From: Beta vulgaris subsp. vulgaris
Lineage: Eukaryota; Streptophyta; Magnoliopsida; Caryophyllales; Amaranthaceae
Reading direction: 5' to 3'
Assembly (NCBI RefSeq): GCF_026745355.1
Contig: NC_079209.1
Location: 17,098,109 to 17,162,108 of the forward strand
DNA: 64,000 nt
The position numbers were made by a program, and so were the translations under genes. Below the pieces are notes generated by a model, which was not told the origin of the DNA, did no database searches, and saw only the letters and a list, made by a program, of their open reading frames with translations. This document shows positions 21,261 through 31,477 of the stretch, piece by piece. Numbering within the stretch: position 1 is the first letter of the stretch; each line of letters starts with the position of its first letter.

Positions 21261-22016
21261 AACAATTATGTGTTCTTTATTGCTTTTTAATTTATTAATT
21301 TCTTCATATATTATACTTCGATTGCTTGTTTTATTAGATCCTAAGATATGTAATCTAACAAGTGGTACACTACTAGTGTACCATGCACATGGTACCCCCA
21401 TGGGTAATTATGTAATATATTCTCCAAATGAGCAAAATTCTACTCATTGTTAATCACACTTTCTCTGTCTTTTTCCTTCTAATTATGTACTCCTCTTCTT
21501 TCTTCATCAATGTTCGTACCACATTATTTAAAATGAATTCTAAAATCCTAAGTTCAGTAAGAATTCTCTCAACTTTATTGTTTCTCTTAACTCATATCTC
21601 ATTCCACTAATGTTTCTCACCTTCAATTGTCTCTCCTACATTGTTTCTATTCCTCCTCCGAATTTCCAACCCTTATTGAAGTGATCGAATCAAAATTGAA
21701 GTTTCAAATTCATTAATGGCGGAATTAGTTACTAATTTGAGAATCAACGTTAGAGTTTCAAAAACTTTATTGTGGAATTTGTGATTGATAAATTCAAAAG
21801 ATGATTTAAATTTTAATACTAGCATTAGAGTTCTCTCTCCGCATTATTTCTCTTACCTTAAAAATTTTCTCTCCACTATTGTTTCTCACCTTCGAATTTC
21901 TCTCTCTTTCATATTGGTTTCTCTTCGTGGTCAGCCAATCAATTTAATGAATACTCCCACTGTCCCAGATTAATCTGAACACTTCCTTTAATGTTTGTCC
22001 CAAATTAGTTTGAACA
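21261..22016. other. Intergenic stretch with small hairpins, no gene recognised
   Basis: Includes a tight hairpin near 21362-21380 (GGTACACTA, C, TAGTGTACC). CT-rich open frames are present, without domains. A short CTCCCACTGTCCCA stretch near 21953 resembles a Stowaway end fragment. Confidence 0.4.
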
Positions 22017-22021
22017 CTTTC

Positions 22022-23666
22022 TATTAAACCCCCAAATTACTCACTTTAAAATTAATAATAGATAAATAATATTTTAATTTAGGAGTATTACTGCAACATG
22101 ACTATCACCCTTTCGGCAACCAACTACTAACTGACCAAAAACTTGCAGAGAAAGACTTTAACCAAAAATAATAATACTTCTTTATTATTAAAAATAAGGG
22201 ATATTATCTTAGATAACCTTGTCTTATCTCCCCTTCCTTTACCTAGGTGTGCACACACCCCAAGATGGTCATCCCATCATGGATCTATATCAAGGGGTAA
22301 CAATAGTTTTCAACAAGTGGACTTAGAAACATGACCTTCTTGAAATTAATCAAGCGGTAAATAATAATAATACTACTAATAATATAACTTGTAAGTCATG
22401 AATAAATCTCCTTTTCTCATAAATAACTTTTTGTCCATTCAAAGTTCATAAATCAATCAACCATTCCTTATAATAATAATTTGATTTTCCAAAAAGAATA
22501 ACAAAACTTTCATATAAAAACGATTGATAAAATCATTCATTCTTTTCATTTCCAAGAGGGAATAATAAAATGTTGTAACCATTTAAACCCAAATTTATGA
22601 ATCCATTCAACCATTAAATCAATAAATAACTTTATCACATAAAACCACATTTCAAAAGATCTAGCTACACAACGTACCTTGATCTTGCACAAAGAGTATA
22701 TTAGTATCCTCACTTAGATCTTATGCTTGAGCGATCTTCTAACCAACCAATAATATAAAATAAAATAAGTAAATTATCACATGAAGTTAATCATGAATTC
22801 AACATGAATATCCTATCAATGAGCATAATATTTTTGAGTAAGGAACATGAAATCCTTTTTCTTAAACCAAATAAAATTGGAACTTGAATAAGAAATACTT
22901 CATCCGTTTAGAAATAGTTGCATCATTTCATGTTTTCATGTTTGCCAATGCATTATTTCAAACATTAATATCTCTAGTTCAATAAGTAAAAATTATAAAA
23001 ATTTGATGTTGAAATAATATACATTGATACGAATCTAACAAGATCTCATATGATGACCATGTTTTTCCTAAAATATAAATCACCAAAGTTAATCAAAGTG
23101 CAAGATGTGAATAGTAAACACTATGCAAATGGTGTAACTATTTCTAAACGTAGGAAGTATAAAAGTAGAACAGATTAAAAAGAGAAGGAAGAACCTTCAA
23201 GTAAGAGAGTCTGGATTCTTCAAAGTTTTTGTGTGAAAAAGATGGCTTAAGGTATGAGTATTTATAGAAGTATAATATGTAGTACTTAATTTCAAAAATT
23301 AAATAGTTTGTAACATTCACCATAAATAGGAGATTAAACCAAGATTTGTAACCTCCATCATTAATTTGAAAATTTTAGGAAATTAAACAACCCCCTCCCC
23401 CCTTAACATAAGGTGGTTGGCCAAAATGGCTATAATATTAGTTTTCTCAAGAATTCTTTTTCAAATTCTTTTTCTTTTGGAAAACTTATTTAATGAAATT
23501 TTACTCGGATTTAACTCCCAAAATTTTGACAAATCAAGTTTGGCACTATATTCAAGCCACAATAATTTAAAATCAGTGAAATTACTAAAATACTTTTTGT
23601 TTAAAATATTTATTTAAAAAATACATTTTAATCACTTAAATAAACACTCAAAATATGGGTCTTACA
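22022..23666. mobile_element. Degenerate solo LTR, related to the TGTAACACCCC family
   Basis: The start TATTAAACCCCCAAATTAC and the end ATATGGGTCTTACA match, with changes, the ends of copies A and B at 4411 and 51358. Interior landmarks such as AGGTGTGCACACACCCC are shared in the same order. The flanks CTTTC and CTTCC agree at four of five positions, as an aged target duplication would. It contains a MITE at 22898-23157. No coding sequence. Confidence 0.6.
22898..23157. mobile_element. Stowaway-like MITE inside the LTR
   Basis: Inverted ends CTTCATCCGTTTAGAAATAG and CTATTTCTAAACGTAGGAAG are flanked by TA on both sides (22896-22897 and 23158-23159). Length 260 bp, no coding capacity. Confidence 0.85.
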
Positions 23667-23714
23667 CTTCCATTTATGGCATTGTCCCACAATTACTATA
23701 TTATTGCTTTTATA

Positions 23715-23906
23715 CTCCTTTGGCCCACAGTCTTCTTTATCAAAAAAAATTTACTCAACTTTATCTATGCTCAAATAATAAATATCCTACGAACTCCTAT
23801 CACATCTACTTTTTTAATGAAATAACATATGATAAAGCACGCTATAACTTATCATCTTAAATAACGTTTTCAAATAATTGTTCAGGACTTTATAATACGA
23901 AGGGAG
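23715..23906. mobile_element. Possible Stowaway-like MITE
   Basis: Left end TA-CTCCTTTGGCCCACAG and right end TATAATACGAAGGGAG-TA give the general Stowaway form, but the inverted repeat is weak beyond the first bases. Confidence 0.4.
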
Positions 23907-23999
23907 TATTTTTTTAAAATATGATTTGAGACAATTAGGCTGCATTAATTAATGGCAAAACACAAATATCAAAGTTTCGAATTTCATCAGTGGTGGACT

Positions 24000-25215
24000 T
24001 AGGCTTTTGTTCTTTTGGAGTGAACTGAAAAAACAGAGCCGATCTGAACTAGACTGAAAGTACAGAGCCGAACTGAACTAAACTTATTTTGTTCGAACTG
24101 AATTAAACTGAACTTAATTTGTCTAAATTGAACTGAAGTGAACTTAATTTGTCTAAGGGCCTGTTATGTTCTCCCTAGCTTATTTTCAGTTCAGTTCAGT
24201 TCAGTTCAGTTCAGTTCAGTTGCAATCAGTTCAGTTCAATTCAGTTCAATCATTTAATTCTCTGATAATAAAACAATGATAATTATTACTATAATCATTT
24301 TTATTATTACTATTATGTGCAACCAAAGGAAAAGATGTGGTAATATTAGGTGTTTCAGTTTCATATGGCCTTTTGTTTATGCATATGTAATTTTTGACTT
24401 CATGTAATTCTTATGGCTCTTTTGATGAGAAATAAAGGATGTCCATATTATTCTACTATATTTATGTTTGATCTCCAAGTTTATGAACACCAAGTTTAAT
24501 ATTATAGGATTAGAAAACACTATGCAAACATTGCACTTATTTAGAAACGGATGAAGTAATACTTTCTAGGACTCATCCACCTACTTAAGCAAAGGAACCT
24601 ACTTTTCAATAATCATCTATTTATGTGCATGTATCCTATGCAGCCAACCTCAATAGTCATCTCAATCCACTTAGATTTGATAACAATCAAGATTTTACTA
24701 ATCCTATAATATCACAATAAATTTTACATATAATCGTTTCAATGAACTGAACTGATTATATGTAAAAACAGAGAACATATTACCCCATATTCTCTAACAA
24801 ACTTAATTAACAAATATTGAATTACATAATCTTATTACATATAATCAGGTCAGTTCAGTTCGGTTCGGTTACAATAAGTTCAGTTCAGTTCGGTTGCAAT
24901 AAGTTCAGTTCAGTTCAGTTGCAATAAGTTCAGTTCAGTTCAGTTAAGTTGTTTTATGCCAAAGAGAACGGGCCCTAAAATTTAAGTGAACTGGACTTAG
25001 TTTGTCTGAATTGAACTGAACTTAACTTAATTTGTCTGAATTGAATTGAATTGTACTGAACTGAATGAAAATTGTGATAGGAAACTAACTGAATATTCCT
25101 AAACTTACAAAATTGTTTGAACTAAACTGACTTAACTGAATTTTCTTGAACTGAACTGAATTTATCAGAACTGAAATGAATTTTCATTAATTCAGTCCAA
25201 AAGAACATGGCCTTA
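24000..25215. mobile_element. Outer hAT-like non-autonomous element rich in GTTCA repeats
   Basis: The ends TAGGCTTTTGTTCTTTTGGA and (reverse complement of the right end) TAAGGCCATGTTCTTTTGGA form an inverted repeat of about 20 bp. Subterminal DNA is packed with GAACTGAACT-type pentamers on the left and the same motif again on the right. A second, related element lies inside (24156-24976). No transposase is present. An exact 8-bp target duplication, which would prove hAT, was not found. Confidence 0.6.
24156..24976. mobile_element. Inner hAT-like element with GTTCA pentamer arrays
   Basis: The left end AAGGGCCTGTTATGTTCTCC and the right end AAAGAGAACGGGCCCT are inverted. Just inside are arrays of (GTTCA)n, seven or so uninterrupted units near 24187-24221 and grouped units separated by GCAATAA near 24846-24950. 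The middle is AT-rich and non-coding. A fragment of the same family (GTTCAGTT...TTTTGCCGAAGAGATC) lies at about 40140-40206. Confidence 0.65.
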
Positions 25216-25650
25216 GTTTCACTTTTCAAATTTATATTATAGTTTCAAAATGAGCAAATACTTCTACTCATTTGAGAAAACTAGCGAAAAAAGTTTACTC
25301 ATTAGGGAAAAAATGTTTGGTCATTTTCTCAAATGAGTAGAAGTGTTTGCTCATTTGAAAAAATGAGTAGAAAAGTTTGTTCATTCATGTAAATGACCAG
25401 AAGTGATTATCCATGTATAAACTTTTGCTCATTTGGAAACTAGCAAACAAATAGCGAGCAAAAAATCCTTATGCGTATCATGAGCATGGTTCGCTCGGAA
25501 GAATGATAGAAGTGGTAGAACAACTTCTCATATATGAGACAAGAAAGTAGTACATTATATTGATGGACAATATTGTATTTGCTTTTTGTTGCACTCGTGT
25601 CCATGTAAATGAAATGTACCTCTTTGTCTAATCTAATTTGCCATTCATAT
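25216..25650. other. Spacer with repeated TCATTTGA / AAATGAGTAG motifs
   Basis: Between 25250 and 25440 motifs such as CTCAAATGAGTAGAAGTG and TTTGCTCATTTG recur in both orientations. No gene was seen. Confidence 0.5.
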
Positions 25651-26000
25651 CACTAGTAGAATAATCCTATATATTATTGCAGTTGTTTAGGGGCCTATTG
25701 CTGCGGTTTTTGCACTACCGCAAAATAAGGCGCAACAATAGGTAAAATTTATTGCTGCGATTTTGGAACCGCAGCAATATATTGTGGCCCAAAATCGCAA
25801 CAATAGGTGCAAGTAGAAAAATTGAAATTGAAATTGAAATTGAAATTTTCATGTTCAAATTAATATTGGAGTACAATAACAGACCAAAAATGACAAAATA
25901 CAAACAATGTAAAGCAACTTCAATTCATACGTTCACTAGAATGATATTTTTACAATCTATGGTTTTTTCATAAAATATACTTATTATAAAAACAAAAAAA

Positions 26001-26913
26001 CGGTTTTTTCACCAGGTACCCCAATGGTTTTTCAAAATTCATGAGGTACCCCTAATTTTTAAAAAATGCACCAGGTCCCCTTACTATTTCAAACAAATGT
26101 ATGAAATGCCCTTAATTACTAATGGTGTTAAGTTTCCAGTAGTTGTATTTACCATTTTGCCATTGTTAACCCCTAACCCTAAATCCTAAACCCTAAACCC
26201 TAACCCCACCACCCCTACCACCCTAGTCCCCCTCCCTCCCCACCCCAGCAGCCCCCACCCCCCGCAGACCTCCTCCCCTCGCAACACACAGCATAACCCC
26301 CTCCCCTCACCCCCCTCGTCGATTTCCTCCCTCACTCCCTCCCTCTAGCTTCTCTCTCCTCCTCAACCACCAACCATGACCTATCCTCAACCGCGCCAGG
26401 GGAGGGGGGAATCGATGGGGTTGGGGGAAATTCGAAGGAAATCGACAGGGGAGGGGGGAATTCGAAGGAAATCGACGGGGGTGAGGGGAAATTGACAGAA
26501 ATAGACTGAGTGGGGGGAAATCGACGGGGGTGGGGGGAATCGTCGAAAATCGACGGTGGTGAGGGGGGGAGAGGGCTGCGAGGGATGGGGGAGGGTGGCT
26601 GCCACGGGGGTGGGGGAAGGGCGGCTATTGTGAGGGGTGGGGTAGGGGAGGGGTGTTGCGGGTAATGGTGGGTGGGTGGGGTAGGGGAGGGGTGGTAGGT
26701 GGGTTATAAGTTAGGGTTTATTTAGTTAATTAGGGTTAATTAGAGTTAGAGGGGTGAATTAGGGTTAATGACTAACGGAAACTTAACACCGTTAGTCATC
26801 AAGGGTATTTCGTACATTTGTTTGAAACAGTAAGGGTACCTGGTACATTTTTTTAAAATTAGGGGTATCCCATGAATTTTGAAAAACCACATGGCTACCT
26901 GATGAAAAAACCC
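26001..26913. mobile_element. Mutator-like long-TIR element with telomere-like core (member 2)
   Basis: Arms of roughly 170 bp are inverted. The left begins CGGTTTTTTCACCAGGTACC and continues with a GGTTTTTCAAAATTCATG motif; the right mirrors it, ending GGCTACCTGATGAAAAAACCC. The flanks share AACAAAAAAA (25991-26000 and 26914-26923), consistent with the 9-10 bp duplication of Mutator-like elements, though the low complexity weakens this. The core holds CCCTAAACCC repeats followed by GC-rich C-runs on one side and G-runs (GGGGGTGGGG) on the other. No transposase. It shares phrases such as TTACCATTTTNCCATT followed by AACCCTAA with 3717-6402. Confidence 0.75.
26168..26206. repeat. Interstitial telomere-like CCCTAAA repeats
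   Basis: Five to six near-perfect CCCTAA/CCCTAAA units sit where each arm of the inverted-repeat element meets its GC-rich core. Confidence 0.85.
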
Positions 26914-27632
26914 AACAAAAAAAATAAGAAAATCAAAAACACAAAACCAAAACTTACAAAAAAAATAAAAACTAAAAAACACGAACGAAAACCTGACTAG
27001 AACGACGACATAAGAGAAAGAGACGCGACAGGAAGCGAGGTCAGGCGACGATCAGATTGGGTAAGGTCGGAGTGGTTGTGGGCTGAAGGAGGAGTAGAAA
27101 TATGTGATGAGGACGTGAGAGAACACGAAGGAGGAGCGAAGAAACGAGATCCGACAATGAGAGAAACGAGATCTAGCGGTTTTTCATTGAAGATCGGCAA
27201 GTTGGGCAAAGTGAGCGACGACCGTGGTCGAGGTTTTAGACGATGAAGGCTTGGGGAGACTACTCGACGTTAAATACTGTTGTGGTGACGAGGTTCAAGA
27301 TGGTGGTCATGGGTGAGAAATATTGAGAGAAGATTTCATGTGTATCGCTGAAAGAGGAAGAGAGTGACAAAGGGTTAAAACGGCTGAGAACAAAAACAAG
27401 GGAGTGACAGAGGGTGAAAACCCTAGAAGAATATATTACTATACGTGACTTATTGCTGCGGTTTTTACTAGGATCCACAGCAATAGGTTAAAAAATATAT
27501 TTTTTACTATATTGCTGCAGTTTCTAGTAGATTCCACAGCAATAAGTTATTGTGAACGTTTTTGTTTTCTCACGCTGTTCTATTGCTGCTACAGCGAAAA
27601 TCGCAATAATATAGGATTATTCTACTATAGTG

Positions 27633-27854
27633 TCTATTTACAAATATATCGACATAATATTCTATTTGATCACACCCTCAGAGTCATAGTGGGAGTAGGA
27701 CGAACACTGAGACTGGACTTGAATTCCAAAATAATTGTTGCGTAAGACCTTTAATTAATATATAAGCAACCCGATATCTTGTAGAAACATGCAAAACTCT
27801 TATGTGACCTAACACAACCTTTTTTGGAACAAAATGTTAATCCATATCAACATG
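27633..27854. other. Short spacer between CACTA elements
   Basis: No gene or repeat recognised. Confidence 0.4.
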
Positions 27855-28077
27855 CACTACTACAAAATAGGGAAAATATAACTATTAGATAAGTCATTAC
27901 ATACCACATTTGAGGTGTTTTCCAAGTCAGTGTAACGTAAAGTAAAGATAACACTTGCTGAAAGTGTTATCTTTGATTAAGCAAAGATAATAGTTATTTT
28001 TCATAACTATTATGATTATTTACATAACCTATCAAAGATAACTCTTATCTTTGTCTAAGCAGAGATAACATCTATAT
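27855..28077. mobile_element. Isolated CACTA-type left end
   Basis: CACTACTACAAAATAGGG is followed by direct and inverted copies of AAAGATAAC / GTTATCTTTG, a subterminal pattern distinct from the next element. No matching right end was found, so it may be a truncated element into which the 28078-34559 element inserted. Confidence 0.55.
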
Positions 28078-28285
28078 CACTACTACATAAATGAGCTATT
28101 GCAACCCCTAAAAACTGTTGCAATAGACTCAATAACCGTTGCAATAGAACTATTGCAACGGGTAGGCAATTGTTGCTGTTGTTGCCCTTGCATTAGATCT
28201 AATGCAACGGTCTTGCACGCCTAATGCAACGGCCAGTTGCAAAATACCCGTTGCAATAAATCTGAAGCAACGCATGTTTATCGAC

Positions 28286-28457
28286 TAATGCAACGCCTCT
28301 ATGGTATCCCATGAACCGTTGCATTACATATGATGCAACACATATTAAAGTCTAATGCAACGCCTCTGTGATATCCCATGAACTGTTGCATCACATATGA
28401 TGCAACACATTTCAAAATCTAATGCAACGCCTCTATAGTATCCCATGAACCGTTGCA
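28286..28457. repeat. 67-bp tandem repeat in the CACTA subterminal zone
   Basis: Starts at 28286, 28353 and 28420 share TAATGCAACGCCTCT followed by a GTATCCCATGAACCGTTGCA-type segment; about 2.5 units. Confidence 0.85.
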
Positions 28458-28718
28458 ATTTCCTCTTTTTGTATATTGAAGCTACTACGACAGATCTATA
28501 AATTAAATATGGATATATTGACTTATTAATTTGATGTTGATGCAAAGCTGAAATAATTCGAAAAATTCCAAATAAACATGATGATGATTTAGATTTCCAA
28601 AAAGAGCCATAATTATATCTAAATATCATCCAATCGTTCGACGATTTACAATACCAAGTACTTGTCGTATATATATCAAATCCCAAGAGTAATTTGACCA
28701 CCAAAACATATTACTTCC

Positions 28719-31472
28719 TGTAACGCCCCGAAAATTCATAACCTTAATTAAGCACAATTGCTCATACTTAGCAGCGGAAATGGAACTTAAGCTTGTGGGA
28801 TATGGTCCACCAATACAATGCAACCTTAAATAGTCCTTGATAATTATACATAAATACTCGACTCAAATAATAATAATTATATCTCTAACACCAGATACCG
28901 CACACTTTCCCTTGAACATGTTCCTTATTAACAGCGCACTTGCAATGGCTATGTTCATACCTAAAACAGAAAACAAAACATCATGAGCCGAAGCTCAGTA
29001 ACATACTACCCTAACAGCGTAAATTCATTTCAATTCATTTTATTTGCAAAAGGGAGAAGAGAATATAGTAAAACATATTTGAAATTCGTAATGAAATAAT
29101 AGCAAAGTAAACAATTATGAATAGCATCTTGATACTTCATAAGTTCCATTATCTTTTCATCTTTTAGCTTGGTAACTGGCGAGTATAGACATGTGATGAC
29201 CCTCAAGGAGCCCAGCTCCCTTTTTGGGTACACCACATGTGATGATCCTCAAGGAGCCCAGCTCCCTTTTTGGATACACCACCATGCGATGATCCTCAAG
29301 GAGCCCCGCTCCCTTTTTGGATACACCGCTCGCACCAAAATAGCATGCGGTACCCCTCAAGGAGCCCAGCTCCCTTTTCGAGTGTACGGCGGGTGCGAAG
29401 GTACGTGCACGACCATAAAGTAGATAAGCGTAACATTATACTGCCAGAACCTCTTTCACTTTTATTTATCATGTTTCGTTCGTTTAGCATTCATCGGCAT
29501 AAGCCGTAGATCTTTCATCAATCATACTTGAGCATCAATAACTCATAAGATCATCATTTACGAAAATCATTCAAAGGCAATTTATTCCCACAATCCATAT
29601 AAGAATCACATCGCAAAATCCTTAACATAATTATAAACATCATTTCATAAACACATTTCGAAGGGGATCGTGGGTGTTAGCAATAGATGTTACCTGGATT
29701 CCTGCTTAATAACCTTGAAAGCCGGGGGAGGTTGTAATATCCTTTCCGTTTAATCTAACCATGAAATGACGCAACAAAAATGTAAATATTCGATTTCTTT
29801 TAACAATTGTCCTTTGGTTATTATTTTTACTTTTATTATGGAGTATCGTTGGTGACGTTACAAAGATTCATTATTTCAACTTTTATAATTAACTTTACTT
29901 ATGTTACTATAATTAATAGAATTATAATTTAACTCATCATTTGTTTATACTACTAGGTACCTATTCAATTTAATAAGTAAATTAGCGTCAACAAGTTTTA
30001 TAATAATTTAAGTTATCGTAACCCAACTAATTATAACTACTAATATTCATTTATTATTTTCATATTACAAGAGTAAATTGATAATTACTAAGTGACGTTA
30101 TTGCTAAGTTTTCTTGTCAATTCGTAATAAAATAATCATAAATAGTTATCATAAATTTATAATCTAATGTACAAACTTAGGTAAGTCTAACCAATTTCAT
30201 ATTACAAAAATAAGGTGAACCATTGGTGATAATTAACTAAATTAGTTTAGTTCTTATTACTTGATTAGAATAACTAATTAAAAATGTAACCTAATTAATT
30301 AGTCCATTAAGCTAAATAAGTTGATGAATATTGTAGATTAGCTTTAATTAAAAAAAATCAGCTTGTTGAGATGTTGACCCATTAAATTGAGGGAGTAACA
30401 TGATGTTTGGGCTTCAACTCATTTAATTTAAACCAAAAAAACATTCATAAAATGAAAACAAAGGGAGGTATGAATGAACATATCTCTGCTCAATTGAGCA
30501 GGACCGAAAACAGAGCAGAGGAGAGAGATTGACTGGCAGTGGGTGGGGCTCCGACCGAGAAACAACAAGGTGGTGGTCCGTCGGAGATTCGTCGACCACG
30601 GTGGTTCGATGCAGCAGCAGTGGCTGCGGCGCGACAGGGGAAGGTGAGGTGCGCGAGAGAGAGAAAGAGGACGAGCGAGGGAGGAGGGAGGCGTCGGTGG
30701 GTAGGTGTGGTGGTGGCGCACAGGAGGCGCGGCAGTGCAGTGGCGCTGCGAGGGTGGTCGGTGGCAGATCCGAAACAGAGGGGAGAGAGTTGTGGTGCGA
30801 AAATATGGAAGCTTTGAGGGGTGTTTTTGGGGTGGTGTTTTCAGGCGAGGTAGGGGGATTCCGGGGAGTTTTTGAATGAATTGTTAGTGATGAGTGGATG
30901 GTGGTCTGAGGGAATGAACATGGCTATTTATAGCCATGGTTGAGCTCAAATTTTACCCAATTGAATTGATGAAATTTGAATGGAATTACACGGGTTATTG
31001 GGTGATTTGGGGTGAGTAATGAATTTAGTTTGAAGTTGAGTTTTTTGTGTGCAACAAAATCCGTTTTGGGTTAGAAATTCATGGATGGGTTGTTTGTGAA
31101 GAAAAAACTGAAATGGGTCGAAGGAGAAGAGAAACTCAGTTTTTTCCTTTTTCTTTTTCTCTTCTTTTCTTTTCTCTTTTTCTTTTTTCTTTTTATTACC
31201 AAAACCAATTTGACCCAACTTTGTAAGGTTCAAGTAATTGTTTTGTGTATTTATTTGTTTTCTTATTTTAACTATTGAAATCATTTAACATAACTTGTTA
31301 TTATTTGTAACTCTTAACCATACATAATATATATACATTTAATGAACTAATTATCCATTACTTGGACATAAAATAACGAAATTTTTTATTATAACTTATT
31401 ATTAAATGAAAAAAATTAGCCACTAATTATTATTATATAATTTAAGGAAGTTTAAATTTTCGGGATATTACA
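28719..31472. mobile_element. Solo LTR, Tekay/Del-like, 2.75 kb, with CTTCC duplication
   Basis: It begins TGTAACGCCCCGAAAATTC and ends AAATTTTCGGGATATTACA, so the ends are inverted over about 16 bp. The flanks CTTCC at 28714-28718 and 31473-31477 are an exact 5-bp duplication. No internal retrotransposon domain lies between the ends, so this is a solo LTR or very large LTR-like element. A GC-rich, frame-open stretch at about 30430-30880 has no recognisable protein and is asymmetric in composition. Lineage is inferred from terminal sequence only. Confidence 0.8.
29190..29396. repeat. Tandem AAGGAGCCCAGCTCCCTTTT hairpin units
   Basis: Four units start near 29195, 29241, 29288 and 29349 (spacing 46, 47, 61), each with GGAGCCCAGCTCC, which is a self-complementary motif, inside the LTR. 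Confidence 0.85.
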
Positions 31473-31477
31473 CTTCC

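Larger units (their letters stand above)
25651..27632. mobile_element. CACTA-type non-autonomous transposon, 2.0 kb
   Basis: The left end CACTAGTAGAATAATCCTAT and the reverse complement of the right end CACTATAGTAGAATAATCCT share an inverted repeat of about 28 bp. Subterminal zones carry repeated TATTGCTGCGGTTTT / AACCGCAGCAATA motifs in both orientations (25669-25808 and 27450-27600), typical of CACTA. Flanking trinucleotides are TAT and TCT, one mismatch from a 3-bp duplication. A GAAATT microsatellite is at about 25817-25846. A separate inverted-repeat element (26001-26913) sits inside. No transposase is recognisable in 26914-27450, a GA-rich stretch of unknown origin. Confidence 0.85.

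Noticed and set aside
30428..30879. Three overlapping frames of 92-116 codons in a GC-rich patch
   Set aside because: They lie within an LTR-like segment, show biased Arg/Gly/Ser composition and no recognisable domain; a captured exon remains possible but unsupported.
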